A stretch of 64,000 nt of DNA from an uncultured Pelagibacteraceae bacterium (GTDB lineage: Bacteria > Pseudomonadota > Alphaproteobacteria > Pelagibacterales > Pelagibacteraceae), in the NCBI GenBank assembly GCA_902623495.1, contig CACNTW010000001.1, positions 1 to 64,000 of the forward strand, in the 5' to 3' direction. Below the pieces are notes generated by a model. That model was not told the origin of the DNA, did not search any database, and was given only the letters and a program-made list of their open reading frames with translations. Position 1 is the stretch's first letter, and the number at the start of each line of letters is the position of its first letter. Positions 26,330 through 36,424 of this stretch are shown here, in pieces. The position numbers and the translations under genes were made by a program.

Positions 26330-27597
26330 TGTCAAATAGAATAGAAGAGGCAAAAAAAATATTGTTGGGTAACAGAAAAAAAGGTTACACTCTTCCTACT
26401 AATAATAAACTTTATCCGGCTCAATGGAATTGGGACTCAGCTTTTATAGCTCTTGGGTACTCCTATTTTAATATAGATTATGCTTTAGAGGAAATAGAAA
26501 CATTACTTGAAGGTCAATGGGATGATGGGATGGTGCCCCATATTCTATTTCATGATAAGGATACATCTTATTTTCCTAATCATACTACTTGGAAATGTGG
26601 AAAAAACATACCATCATCAGGAATTACTCAGCCACCTGTGCTAGCCATTGTATTAAAGAAAATTATAGAAAATAATAAACTTAATGCTGATCAAGATTCT
26701 AGAATTTTAAAAATTCTTAAAAAAATAAAAAAATTTCATGAATGGTTTATAAAATTTAGAGATCCTAATAAAACCGGATTAGTATCTATTTTGCATCCAT
26801 GGGAAAGCGGTTATGATAATTCACCAATTTGGGATGAACCTATGAATAATATATCAGTAGATAAAGAGCTTAATTATCAAAGAAGAGATTTAGAAGTCTC
26901 AAATTCTGATGAAAGACCTCTTAAAATAGATTATGACAGATATGTTACTATAAGAGATCAATTTAGAGATGTTAATTATGACCCTTATAAACTTTATGAA
27001 CTGTCAATATTTAATGTAGTTGATGTTGGATTTAATTCACTTTTTTTAAAAGCAAATAAAGATTTAATTGAGCTGTTAAATAAATTTAAATTAAATTTTG
27101 AAGAAATTGAATTATTTATTGCAAAAAGTGAAAGTGAAATAATTAAATTATATAATCATGATATTGACGAATTTATTTCTAGAGATTTAAATACCAATAA
27201 AGATATTTTAATACCTTCGATTACAAACTACTTTACTTTAATTGCGGATTTAAAAAATAATAAATTAAATAATAAAATAATAAATAATCTAAAAAATCAC
27301 AATTTAAATGAGAAATATTTTTTTTCTACTATAAAACCTGATCATGAAAGTTTTGAAGAGAAAAGATATTGGCGAGGTCCTGTATGGATAAATTGCAACT
27401 GGTTAATTTATCAAGGTATAAAAAACAAAGATAAAGAGTATTCAATTAAAATTAAAAATGAAACAATATCTTTAATTGAAAATAAAGGATTTCACGAATA
27501 CTATAGTTGTAAAGATGGATCAGTTATGGGTGCAAATAATTTTTCTTGGAGTGCTGCTTTATACTTAGACCTAGTAAATAAAAAAAATGAAATTTAA
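26329..27597 (+). CDS. GH63-like (alpha/alpha)6 glycosidase, probable glucosyl/mannosylglycerate hydrolase
   Basis: This 422-residue cytoplasmic protein (no signal peptide) shows blocks of clan GH-G enzymes: YPAQWNWDSAFIALGY (~29-44), EGQWDDGMVPHILF (~61-74), HPWESGYDNSPIWDEPM (~155-171) and RYWRGPVWINCNWLIYQGI (~341-359). Together these resemble bacterial mannosylglycerate/glucosylglycerate hydrolases of family GH63 more than processing alpha-glucosidase I or trehalase. It would split an imported glycoside into sugar and glycerate or glycerol. It overlaps both neighbours (ATG at the permease stop; its end overlaps the dehydrogenase start by 11 bases). Trehalase or glucosylglycerol hydrolase activity remains possible. 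Confidence 0.72.
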   Translation: MSNRIEEAKKILLGNRKKGYTLPTNNKLYPAQWNWDSAFIALGYSYFNIDYALEEIETLLEGQWDDGMVPHILFHDKDTSYFPNHTTWKCGKNIPSSGITQPPVLAIVLKKIIENNKLNADQDSRILKILKKIKKFHEWFIKFRDPNKTGLVSILHPWESGYDNSPIWDEPMNNISVDKELNYQRRDLEVSNSDERPLKIDYDRYVTIRDQFRDVNYDPYKLYELSIFNVVDVGFNSLFLKANKDLIELLNKFKLNFEEIELFIAKSESEIIKLYNHDIDEFISRDLNTNKDILIPSITNYFTLIADLKNNKLNNKIINNLKNHNLNEKYFFSTIKPDHESFEEKRYWRGPVWINCNWLIYQGIKNKDKEYSIKIKNETISLIENKGFHEYYSCKDGSVMGANNFSWSAALYLDLVNKKNEI

Positions 27598-28744
27598 TTG
27601 GAATTATCCGACCACAATTTGGGTTGGAGAGAACAGAATTCAAGATCTAAGCCTAGCATGTAAAAATCTAAAAATCGATAAACCATTATTTGTCACAGAT
27701 AAGGATTTAATTAATCTAAAAATGGTTCAAGATATTATTTTAGATTTAAAAAAAACCTTTAATCATCTTCAAGTGTTTTCAAATTTTTCAGGTAATCCTG
27801 TAGGCGAGAATGTGGAAGAGGGAGTAGGGGAGTTTAAAAAATTAGGTTGTGATGGAGTTATTGCATTTGGTGGTGGCAGCGGTCTTGATGTAGGTAAAGC
27901 TATTGCTTTTATGTCAGGACAGTCTAGACCAATATGGGATTTTGAAGATATAGGTGATTATTGGAAAAGAGCAGATGAAACTAACATTGCACCTATCATT
28001 GCTGTACCCACTACAGCAGGGACAGGATCAGAAACTGGAAGAGCATCAGCTATAATCAATAAACAAACAGGTATAAAAAAAATTATTTTCCACCCGAAAT
28101 TTTTACCTTCAATTGTAATTTTAGATCCTAATTTAACTTTAGATCTTTCTCCAAGATTGACTGCAGCAACAGGTATGGATGCTTTGGCACACAATTTAGA
28201 AGCCTTTTGTGCACCAGGATTCCACCCGATGGCTGATGGAATTGCGATTGAGGGAATGAAGTTAATTAAAAACTCATTAATTAAAGCAGTTAAGAACGGT
28301 AAAGATTTAAATGCTAGAGCAGAATTATTAGCTTCAGCTAGTATGGGTTCTACCGCTTTTCAAAAAGGGCTTGGTGCTATTCATTCTTTAAGCCACCCTA
28401 TCAATGCACAATTTAATGTTCACCACGGTTTATCAAATGCTATCTTTATGCCTTATGTATTAACTTTTAACAAAGATATGATTGAAAAAAGGATAATTTC
28501 TATATGTGATTATCTCGAACTCGATAAAAGTTTTGATAGTTTTTTAAAGTGGATTTTAGAACTAAGAAAAGAATTAAATATACCGCATAAATTATCAGAA
28601 ATTGTTGATGTAAATAAAATAAATTTAGACCAGTTATCAGTTATGGCATTAGAAGATCCTTCAACTTCTACCAATCCAAGGACAATGAGCAAGGATGACA
28701 TGAAAGCACTTTATGAACATAGTATTTCAGGTAAATTATTTTAA
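27587..28744 (+). CDS. Iron-containing alcohol dehydrogenase
   Basis: This 385-residue group III metal-dependent alcohol dehydrogenase has the NAD-binding GGGSGLDVGKAIAF (~96-109), the substrate loop VPTTAGTGSETGRASAII, and metal ligands in GMDALAHNLEAF and in LGAIHSLSHPINAQFNVHHG. The family reduces or oxidises small alcohols, aldehydes and keto acids. Its tight coupling to the hydrolase suggests action on the released aglycone (for example glycerate, hydroxypyruvate or tartronate semialdehyde). It overlaps the hydrolase gene by 11 bases and touches the amidotransferase gene by one. The substrate cannot be read from sequence. Confidence 0.85.
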   Translation: MKFNWNYPTTIWVGENRIQDLSLACKNLKIDKPLFVTDKDLINLKMVQDIILDLKKTFNHLQVFSNFSGNPVGENVEEGVGEFKKLGCDGVIAFGGGSGLDVGKAIAFMSGQSRPIWDFEDIGDYWKRADETNIAPIIAVPTTAGTGSETGRASAIINKQTGIKKIIFHPKFLPSIVILDPNLTLDLSPRLTAATGMDALAHNLEAFCAPGFHPMADGIAIEGMKLIKNSLIKAVKNGKDLNARAELLASASMGSTAFQKGLGAIHSLSHPINAQFNVHHGLSNAIFMPYVLTFNKDMIEKRIISICDYLELDKSFDSFLKWILELRKELNIPHKLSEIVDVNKINLDQLSVMALEDPSTSTNPRTMSKDDMKALYEHSISGKLF

Positions 28745-29526
28745 TGAAAAGAATTCTTATAGTTGAAGGTAATCTTAGAGAAGAAAATCAAAGCTTTACT
28801 GATGGTGGAATTAAAACTCACACTGAAAGTTTAAAAGACAGTATCAGTTATTTTACAGATCAATTAGATATTGATGTTGTTAATCCTTCTTCAGATGAAA
28901 ACATTAAAGAAGTAGCTAAAGATTTAACTAAATATCATGGAATGATATGGGGTGGTAGTAGTTTAAATATTTACAATGATACTCCAGAAATAAGAAGACA
29001 AATAAATTTTATGAGGGAATGCCAAAAGAATATAAAAAATATATTCGCAATATGTTGGGGAATGCAAGTTGCTGTGACCGTTGCTGGTGGTGAAGTAAAG
29101 AAATGCCCCAATGGTGCTCACAGAGGAATAGCTCATGATGTAGAAATAAATGAAAACGGACTTAAACACCCACTTTATAAAAATAAAAATAAAAAATTTA
29201 ATACTCCTGCGTTTAATTTTGATGAAGTTGTAAAATTACCCGAGGGCTCTACATTACTTTCATCAAACCCAATAAATAAAGTCATGGGTATAAATTTTAA
29301 AGTTGGTTCAACAAATATATGGGGAATTCAATATCACCCAGAGATAACCTATGCCAAAATGATAAGCTTAATTCATTTTAGGAGAGATCGACTATTAGAA
29401 AAAAAAGCCTTTATTGACCAAATGGAAATAGACTCTCACGTAAAAATTATAGAGGATGAAAATAAAATTTCTAATAAAGATGCAAGAATGAGAGAATTAG
29501 AAAATTGGCTAAATAATTTAAATTAG
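28744..29526 (+). CDS. Class I glutamine amidotransferase-like protein
   Basis: This 260-residue stand-alone GATase has the nucleophile in [16 protein letters not shown] (C104) and the His/Glu pair in [14 protein letters not shown] (H198, E200). The [16 protein letters not shown] segment resembles GMP-synthase-like amidotransferase homologues that hydrolyse gamma-glutamyl compounds. No synthetase partner is encoded next to it. The ATG overlaps the alcohol dehydrogenase stop (TAATG), so it belongs to the glycoside operon, yet the chemistry would suit the gamma-glutamyl amide block elsewhere in this window. It converges on fhs with a four-base overlap. Function unresolved. Confidence 0.78.
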   Translation: MKRILIVEGNLREENQSFTDGGIKTHTESLKDSISYFTDQLDIDVVNPSSDENIKEVAKDLTKYHGMIWGGSSLNIYNDTPEIRRQINFMRECQKNIKNIFAICWGMQVAVTVAGGEVKKCPNGAHRGIAHDVEINENGLKHPLYKNKNKKFNTPAFNFDEVVKLPEGSTLLSSNPINKVMGINFKVGSTNIWGIQYHPEITYAKMISLIHFRRDRLLEKKAFIDQMEIDSHVKIIEDENKISNKDARMRELENWLNNLN

Positions 29527-31202
29527 AACAAGCCTTCTATTTCACCTTTTTCATTAAGCTTAATAGAGTCTGCTGCAGGAACTCTTGGAAGTCCAGGCAT
29601 TGTCATAATGGCTCCACATATAACAACAATAAATTCTGCACCTGAAGATAATCTTACTTCTCTAATTGGTAATGAGTGACCTGTTGGAGCACCTTTTGCA
29701 TTTGGATCAGTAGAAAAACTATATTGTGTTTTAGCTACACATATCGGTAAATTTCCATAACCTGCTTCTTCAAAAGATTTTAATTGATCCTTTATTTTAC
29801 TGTCTGCAACAACTTCGTTTGCTCGATAAATTTCTTTTGCAACAGTCTCAACTTTTTTCAACAAAGGTGTTTTTTCATCATATAAAAATTTAAAATTTGC
29901 TTTTTTTTGATCAATTAAATCTACAACATGTGCGGCAAGTTCTTTTGTTCCTTCACCACCGTTTGACCAATGAGTACATAAAGTAGCTTTTACTCCCATA
30001 TTATCACAAGCATTTATTAACTCTTTTACTTCATTCTCAGTATCAGCAACAAAATGATTAACAGCAACCGCTACCGGTAAACCAAATTTTTTTACGTTTT
30101 CAATGTGTCTTTCTAAATTTACTAAACCTTTTTTTAACGCATCTACATTTTCATTTTTTAAATCATCTTTAGCTACACCACCGTGCATTTTTAATGCTCT
30201 AATTGTTGCAACAATAACTACACACTCAGGATTTAAATTTGATTTTCTACATTTAATATCTAGAAATTTTTCTGCTCCCAGGTCTGCTCCAAATCCAGCT
30301 TCAGTTACAACATAATCAGCTAGTTTTAAACCTGCTTTAGTTGCTATCACAGAGTTACATCCATGTGCAATATTTGCAAAAGGACCACCATGAATAATGG
30401 CAGGGTTATTTTCTAAAGTTTGAGTTACATTAGGTCTAATTGCTTCCTTTAACAAAACAGTCATTGGTCCATGAGCATTTAAATCTTTTGCAAAAATAGG
30501 CTTTCTATCTCTAGTATAAGCAACTGTAATATTACCTATTCTCTTTTCCAAATCTTCAAGATCATTTGCTAAACAAAAGATAGCCATTATCTCAGATGCC
30601 ACTGTAATATCAAAACCGTCTTCTCTTGGAAAACCATTAGCAACTCCTCCTAAATTAATATTGATAGCTCTTAAAGATCTATCATTCATATCCATAACTC
30701 TTCTCCAAACTACTCTTCTTACATCTATGTTTAATTTATTTCCCCAATAAATATGATTATCAATTAACGCTGACAATAAATTGTGAGCAGATGTAATTGC
30801 ATGGAAATCCCCCGTAAAATGTAAATTGATTTGTTCCATTGGAACAACTTGAGCATATCCTCCACCTGCTGCTCCACCTTTCATTCCAAATGAAGGACCT
30901 AAACTAGGTTCACGTAAACACACTATAGAATTTTTACCAATTTTATTTAATCCATCATTTAAACCAACTGACGTAGTAGTTTTTCCCTCACCTGCAGGAG
31001 TTGGAGTAATAGCAGTAACTAAAATTAATTTTCCATTTTGTTTATCTTTTAAACTATCTAAATATTCTAAATTTATTTTAGCAATATGACGTCCCATAGG
31101 ACTAAAAGCACTTGGTTCGTCTGGAACATTAATTTTACCCAAAATCTCATTTATGGGTTTCATTTTTGCTTCTCGTGCAATTTGGATATCTGATTTTGAC
31201 AT
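29523..31202 (-). CDS. fhs: Formate--tetrahydrofolate ligase
   Basis: This 559-residue monofunctional FTHFS is a full-length member. It has the P-loop-like [16 protein letters not shown] (~66-81), [20 protein letters not shown], the folate-side motif [20 protein letters not shown] and the C-terminal [20 protein letters not shown]. It interconverts formate plus THF plus ATP with 10-formyl-THF. In this context it can recover ATP from, or assimilate, formate made from methyl groups. It is divergent from the sarcosine oxidase operon across 121 bases, so the two may be co-regulated. FolD and PurU are not in the window. Confidence 0.96.
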   Translation of the reverse strand: MSKSDIQIAREAKMKPINEILGKINVPDEPSAFSPMGRHIAKINLEYLDSLKDKQNGKLILVTAITPTPAGEGKTTTSVGLNDGLNKIGKNSIVCLREPSLGPSFGMKGGAAGGGYAQVVPMEQINLHFTGDFHAITSAHNLLSALIDNHIYWGNKLNIDVRRVVWRRVMDMNDRSLRAININLGGVANGFPREDGFDITVASEIMAIFCLANDLEDLEKRIGNITVAYTRDRKPIFAKDLNAHGPMTVLLKEAIRPNVTQTLENNPAIIHGGPFANIAHGCNSVIATKAGLKLADYVVTEAGFGADLGAEKFLDIKCRKSNLNPECVVIVATIRALKMHGGVAKDDLKNENVDALKKGLVNLERHIENVKKFGLPVAVAVNHFVADTENEVKELINACDNMGVKATLCTHWSNGGEGTKELAAHVVDLIDQKKANFKFLYDEKTPLLKKVETVAKEIYRANEVVADSKIKDQLKSFEEAGYGNLPICVAKTQYSFSTDPNAKGAPTGHSLPIREVRLSSGAEFIVVICGAIMTMPGLPRVPAADSIKLNEKGEIEGLF

Positions 31203-31323
31203 AAATTTAATTACTTATTAATGAGCAGAATTACTATCCTTTTTTGTCACGTATTTAAACATCTAAAAAATATATATAAAAAAAATTAGCAAAAACTTAT
31301 ATTTAATTTTATAAAACTTACGG

Positions 31324-32580
31324 ATGCAGAAATATTCAGTATTTAGTCTAATCAAAAACGCTTTCTCCAATCACCAAAATTGGGAAGTTGCTTGGAAAGA
31401 TCCAACACCAAAAAGTGAATATGATGTAGTCATCATCGGAGGTGGAGGACACGGTCTTGCTACTGCATATTATTTAGCAAAAGAACATAATATTAGAAAT
31501 GTAGCTATCATTGAGAAAGGCTGGATTGGTGGTGGAAATGTTGGTCGAAATACAACGATCATAAGATCAAATTTTATGTACGATGCTAATGCAAGATTTA
31601 ATGAATTTGGAATGGATTTATGGAGAAACTTAAGTCAAGAACTGAACTTTAATGTGATGTTTTCTCCAAGGGGAATAATAAACTTAGCCCATTCAGATGC
31701 TCAAATGAATGCATATGCTCGAAGAGGAAACTCTATGAGATTAAATGGAATAGATGCAAAGTTATTGGATAGAGACGAAGTTAAAAAATTAATTCCAATG
31801 GCTGACTTTAGTGATGAAGTACGTTTCCCAATTTTTGGAGGCTTAATGCAACCAAGCGCTGGTACAGCAAGACATGACGCTGTTGCTTGGGGATATGCGC
31901 GTCAAGCAGATGATATGGGAGTAGATATAATACAACACTGTGAGGTCAATGGTTTTGATGTTGTTAACGGAAAGATAAAAGGAATAAGAACTTCAAGAGG
32001 AGATATTAAAGCAAAAAAAGTTGGATTATGTGTTGCGGGTAGCACAAATATATTAGCTGAAAAATTAAATATGACACTGCCAATAGAAACTCATGTACTG
32101 CAAGCTTGTGTTTCAGAACCTGTAAAACCATTATTAGACGGAGTAGTAACTTTTGGTGCAGGCCACTTTTATATAAGTCAATCAGATAAAGGTGAGATGG
32201 TAATGGGTGGTGATCTTGATGGATATAATAGTTATGCTCAAAGAGGCAACTTGCCAACTATACAACATGTATTGACAGGTGGCTTAGCTTTGTTTCCATT
32301 TTTAAGTAGATTAAAAATGTTAAGGACATGGGGAGGAATCATGGATATGTCTATGGATGGTTCTCCAATAATTGATAAAACTCATATTGAAGGTTTATAT
32401 TTAAATTGCGGATGGTGTTATGGAGGTTTTAAATCAACTCCTGTCTCAGGTTGGACATTTGCTCATACAATTGCACAAGATCAAGTTCATGAATTAAATT
32501 CAGAATTAAGATTAAATAGATTTTCTACAGGCCATCTTTTAGATGAAAAAGGTTTAGGAACTAAAACCTGGATTGGTTAA
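31324..32580 (+). CDS. soxB: Heterotetrameric sarcosine oxidase beta subunit (or N-methylglutamate dehydrogenase MgdA)
   Basis: This 418-residue flavoprotein has the FAD motif YDVVIIGGGGHGLATAYYLA (~37-56) and GGGNVGRNTTIIRSNF. The C-terminal LYLNCGWCYGGFKSTPVSGW block closes the FAD site. In the four-subunit enzyme, beta carries FAD and covalent FMN and oxidises the N-methyl group. The gene order B-D-A-G is shared by sarcosine oxidase and NMG dehydrogenase, which are homologous. Since gmaS and mgsABC are in the same window, either or both substrates are plausible. The start is an ATG 121 bases from the divergent fhs start. Confidence 0.9.
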   Translation: MQKYSVFSLIKNAFSNHQNWEVAWKDPTPKSEYDVVIIGGGGHGLATAYYLAKEHNIRNVAIIEKGWIGGGNVGRNTTIIRSNFMYDANARFNEFGMDLWRNLSQELNFNVMFSPRGIINLAHSDAQMNAYARRGNSMRLNGIDAKLLDRDEVKKLIPMADFSDEVRFPIFGGLMQPSAGTARHDAVAWGYARQADDMGVDIIQHCEVNGFDVVNGKIKGIRTSRGDIKAKKVGLCVAGSTNILAEKLNMTLPIETHVLQACVSEPVKPLLDGVVTFGAGHFYISQSDKGEMVMGGDLDGYNSYAQRGNLPTIQHVLTGGLALFPFLSRLKMLRTWGGIMDMSMDGSPIIDKTHIEGLYLNCGWCYGGFKSTPVSGWTFAHTIAQDQVHELNSELRLNRFSTGHLLDEKGLGTKTWIG

Positions 32581-32583
32581 AAA

Positions 32584-32853
32584 ATGTTATACATCAAATG
32601 TCCTTATTGCGGTTTAAGAGCACAAAAAGAATTTTCATATGGAGGTGATGCAACTGTAAAAAGACCTAATATAAATGAAGAAGTATCAAGTGAAGATTGG
32701 GATAATTTTGTTTATATGAGAAAAAGTCCAAGAGGGAAGCATATAGAGTTATGGCAACATATAGCTGGATGTAGACAATGGATTAAGGTGCAAAGAGACA
32801 CCGCAACACATGAAATTTTCCAAACAGCAAAAGTCACAGAAGAAATAAGATGA
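32584..32853 (+). CDS. soxD: Sarcosine oxidase delta subunit (zinc-binding)
   Basis: This 89-residue protein is the normal size for the delta subunit. Zinc ligands are visible as C6, C9 (KCPYCGLR), H59 and C63 (LWQHIAGCRQWIKVQRDT). It also has the family stretch DWDNFVYMRKSPRGKHIELW. It is a structural subunit binding Zn in the heterotetramer. It lies three bases after soxB and overlaps soxA by four (ATGA), so coupling is tight. Confidence 0.93.
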   Translation: MLYIKCPYCGLRAQKEFSYGGDATVKRPNINEEVSSEDWDNFVYMRKSPRGKHIELWQHIAGCRQWIKVQRDTATHEIFQTAKVTEEIR

Positions 32854-35846
32854 GCCAACCATTTAGATTAAATAAAGAGGGATTAATTAATCGAAACAAA
32901 AAAATATCTTTTACTTTTAATGGTAAAAAATTATTTGGATATGAAGGTGATACAATTGCATCTGCTTTGATTGCAAATGGAATACACCTAGTTGGTAGAA
33001 GTTTTAAGTATCATAGACCTAGAGGATTTTTTGGTGCAGGAGTAGAGGAGCCAAACGCAAAGCTTCAAGTAGAATTCAATGGTCATTCAGAACCCAATGT
33101 TAATGCAACAGAAATGGAGCTTGTTGAAGGTTTATCGGCAACGAGCCAAAATTGTTGGCCATCAGTAAATTTTGATATCGGTGCAATTAATAATTTTTTA
33201 AAAATGTTTTTCCCTGCTGGTTTTTATTACAAAACATTTATGTGGCCTAAAAGTTTTTGGTATAAAATTTATGAGCCTTTCATCAGAAAAGCTGCAGGAT
33301 TAGGGGTTGCTTCAATAGAAAAAGATAAAGAAAGATACGAACATAAATTTGAGTATTGTGATCTATTGGTTACTGGATCTGGACCATCTGGATTAGCAAG
33401 CGCTTATGCTGCTGCAAAAAATGGAGCAAAAGTAATTTTAGCTGAGGATAAACCAAGATTTGGAGGAACACTTTTAACCGATGATGTAAGCATCGATAAC
33501 TTATCAGGAAAAGATTGGGCGGAAAAAATAATTACTGAATTAAAATCTATGCCTAATGTCACTGTAAAAAATAGATCTCAAGTTTTTGGTTACTATGATC
33601 ATAACATGCTGGTAATGTTTGAGAGAGTTAGTGATCATTTAGAGAAAAAATCAAAATTCACCCCAAGACAAAGACTTTGGTATATTAGAGCCAAAGAAAC
33701 AATTTTATCAACTGGTTCAATTGAAAGACCGATTGTATTTGGTAATAATGATACCCCGGGAATTTTTTTATCAGCAGCTGCGAAAGAATATATGAAAGTC
33801 TTCGGAGTATTGGTTGGAAAGAAACCTTTAATATTTACAAATAACGATAGCGCATATGAAACAGCTTTAGAGTTCAAAAAAAATAATGTTGAACCAATTA
33901 TATTAGATACAAGAGAAGAACATTCATCAGAATTAATTGATGAAGCTAAATCAAAGGGAATTGATATAAGATTTTCTCACGGTGTTATTGTTGCTAATGG
34001 ATACAAAAAAGTTAAATCTGCAAAAATTGGTAAACTGAATAAAGATAAAAATTCTTTTGAGAAAATTGAAACTATAGAATGTGATTGCATTTGCGTGTCT
34101 GGATTTTGGACACCATCTGTTCATTTAGCATCACAATCAGGAAATAAACTTAAGTATGAAGAAAAAATTGATGCATTTATTCCAGATAAGAAAAAACAAC
34201 ATGAGACATCAGTCGGTGCAGCAAATGGATCATTTACATTAGAAGAAAGTTTAAAACATGGTTTTGAAAATGGTTCAAATCTTTCCGCAAAAATTACAGA
34301 AACTAAAACTGAAATTACAATTCCAAATGTAAATGAAAAGAAATATGGAGCTCATGATAAATTTTGGTGTATGCCGTTACCTAAAAATGAAAATCCAAAA
34401 AGATTTGTTGACTTTCAAAATGATGTATCTGTCTCTGATATAGAAATCGCACTAAGAGAAGGTTACAGATCAATAGAGCATGTCAAAAGATATACAACTC
34501 TTGGAATGGCAACAGATCAAGGCCGTACAAGTAATTTAAATGGTCTTCAGTTGGTATCTAATATAGAAAATAAAATAGTTCCTGAAGTAGGACACACAAC
34601 ATTTAGACCACCTTTCACACCAATTACAATCGGGACAATAGTTGGTCGTGAAGTAGGTATGGAATATATGCCGACAAGAAAAACCCCAATGCATGAATGG
34701 CATGAGAAAAATAATGCTGTTTTTGTCGATGCAGGTGCCTGGAAGAGACCTCGATATTACAAACAAGGAAATGAAACTTTATTTGAAGCTTCAAAGAGAG
34801 AGGCAAAAAATGTTAGAGAGAACGTTGGTATCTGTGATGTAACAACATTAGGAAAAATTGATATCAAAGGTTCAGACGCAGCAGAATTTTTAAATAGAGT
34901 TTATACAAATGCTTGGATGAAATTACCTGTTGGAAAAGCAAGATATGGATTAATGCTCAGAGAAGATGGAATTGTGATGGATGATGGAACAACAACAAGG
35001 ATTTCAGAAAATCATTATCATATGACCACTACAACTGCACAAGCTGCAAATGTTTTATCTCATTTAGAATATTATCTTCAAATTGTTTGGCCAGAATTAA
35101 ACGTAAATGTTGTCTCTACAACTGAGCAATGGGCAGGAGCTGCAATTGCTGGACCTAAATCTAGAGACATGTTATCAAAATTATATCCAGACCTAGACGT
35201 ATCAAATGATGCTTTGCCTTTTATGGGCTATAGAGAAGCAGAATTTTTTGGTGTTCCATCAAGAATTTTTAGAATTTCATTTTCTGGTGAGCTTGCATAT
35301 GAGATTAATGTCAAATCAGATCATGGTATGTTCATGTGGGAGAAAATGATGGAAGTAGGAAAAGAATTTGGAAATCAGCCTTACGGAACTGAAGCTTTAT
35401 CAACATTAAGAATTGAAATGGGTCACGTTGCAGGACCAGAATTAGATGGCCGAACAATCCCATCAGATGTTTCACTAAATGGATTAGTTTCAAAGAAAAA
35501 AGATTTTATTGGCAAAAATTCTTTAGGAAGAAAAGCATTTAATGTTGAGAGTAGACAAAAAATTGTTGGACTTATTCCAATTGATAGAAAGTCTAGTATT
35601 CCTGAAGGATCCCATATTGTTCAAGATCAGAATGCAAAATTACCAAACCCTAAACTTGGTCACGTTTCTTCTTCTTGTTGGAGTGTAGAAAATAATAATC
35701 CATTTTCCCTAGCAATTATGAAAGATGGAAAAAACATGATAGGTAAAAAGTTTTTTGCGGTATCACCATTAAAAAATAAATCAATTGAAGTAGAAGTTAT
35801 ATCTTCACATTATGTTGACCCAGAAGGAAAAAGAGTTAGATCATGA
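32850..35846 (+). CDS. soxA: Sarcosine oxidase alpha subunit
   Basis: This 998-residue multidomain alpha subunit has a 2Fe-2S-fold-like N-terminal domain (~1-110, FNGKKLFGYEGDTIASALIA), an NAD-binding domain with LLVTGSGPSGLASAYAAAKN (~170-190), and a C-terminal THF-binding GcvT domain (~610-998) with ISFSGELAYEINVKSD and GTEALSTLRIEMGHVAGPEL. It moves the oxidised methyl group to THF as 5,10-methylene-THF while regenerating the amine product. Full length, no frameshift. It overlaps soxG by four bases. Confidence 0.94.
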   Translation: MSQPFRLNKEGLINRNKKISFTFNGKKLFGYEGDTIASALIANGIHLVGRSFKYHRPRGFFGAGVEEPNAKLQVEFNGHSEPNVNATEMELVEGLSATSQNCWPSVNFDIGAINNFLKMFFPAGFYYKTFMWPKSFWYKIYEPFIRKAAGLGVASIEKDKERYEHKFEYCDLLVTGSGPSGLASAYAAAKNGAKVILAEDKPRFGGTLLTDDVSIDNLSGKDWAEKIITELKSMPNVTVKNRSQVFGYYDHNMLVMFERVSDHLEKKSKFTPRQRLWYIRAKETILSTGSIERPIVFGNNDTPGIFLSAAAKEYMKVFGVLVGKKPLIFTNNDSAYETALEFKKNNVEPIILDTREEHSSELIDEAKSKGIDIRFSHGVIVANGYKKVKSAKIGKLNKDKNSFEKIETIECDCICVSGFWTPSVHLASQSGNKLKYEEKIDAFIPDKKKQHETSVGAANGSFTLEESLKHGFENGSNLSAKITETKTEITIPNVNEKKYGAHDKFWCMPLPKNENPKRFVDFQNDVSVSDIEIALREGYRSIEHVKRYTTLGMATDQGRTSNLNGLQLVSNIENKIVPEVGHTTFRPPFTPITIGTIVGREVGMEYMPTRKTPMHEWHEKNNAVFVDAGAWKRPRYYKQGNETLFEASKREAKNVRENVGICDVTTLGKIDIKGSDAAEFLNRVYTNAWMKLPVGKARYGLMLREDGIVMDDGTTTRISENHYHMTTTTAQAANVLSHLEYYLQIVWPELNVNVVSTTEQWAGAAIAGPKSRDMLSKLYPDLDVSNDALPFMGYREAEFFGVPSRIFRISFSGELAYEINVKSDHGMFMWEKMMEVGKEFGNQPYGTEALSTLRIEMGHVAGPELDGRTIPSDVSLNGLVSKKKDFIGKNSLGRKAFNVESRQKIVGLIPIDRKSSIPEGSHIVQDQNAKLPNPKLGHVSSSCWSVENNNPFSLAIMKDGKNMIGKKFFAVSPLKNKSIEVEVISSHYVDPEGKRVRS

Positions 35847-36421
35847 AAAATGTTTCTGCACTAGAAAATATTCATAAACATGGATTGTTTGGTAACCACG
35901 ATAGCAAAGATGAGTTAATACATATTAAAGAAATCAAAGATGTTTTGATTTATCAAATTGTTAAATATAAAAAATCTTCAATTAGTATTGATAAAATAAA
36001 AATAGATAATTTAAATTTACCTGAGACACTCTTGGTATCTTCAAATACTAATACAAGAATTTTATGGATGGGACCTGATAATTGGTTAGTCGTTTCAAAA
36101 AATAAAGAAATAGAAAAATCTATTTTAGAGAGCTTAAGTCATGATGATTTTGCATTAACAGATCTATCTCATTCAAGAACAATACTTGAATTAGAAGGTT
36201 CTTTGGTAGATGAAGTATTGAAAAAAGGTTGTCCGTTAAATTTAGATGGTCTTGATGAAGGAAAATGTTCTAATTCTGCTTTTCATGCAATTACAATAAC
36301 TATTGATTTTATTAGTTCAAATCCAAGAAAAGTAAGAATATTTGCTTTAAGAAGTTTTGGTGAATCTCTTTATCATTCAATAACTGATGCTTGTTTAGAA
36401 TTTGGCTATAAAGCTGAATAA
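35843..36421 (+). CDS. soxG: Sarcosine oxidase gamma subunit
   Basis: This 192-residue protein matches the weakly conserved gamma subunit (SoxG), which is a GcvT-like fold without catalytic residues. Supporting features are RILWMGPDNWLVVSKN, the TDLSHSRTILELEG stretch and KGCPLNLDGLDEGKCSNSAFH. It holds the complex together. Identification rests mostly on those blocks and on its place as fourth gene of the B-D-A-G operon, overlapping soxA by four bases. The convergent BT1 transporter gene ends four bases away. Confidence 0.88.
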   Translation: MKNVSALENIHKHGLFGNHDSKDELIHIKEIKDVLIYQIVKYKKSSISIDKIKIDNLNLPETLLVSSNTNTRILWMGPDNWLVVSKNKEIEKSILESLSHDDFALTDLSHSRTILELEGSLVDEVLKKGCPLNLDGLDEGKCSNSAFHAITITIDFISSNPRKVRIFALRSFGESLYHSITDACLEFGYKAE

Positions 36422-36424
36422 AAA

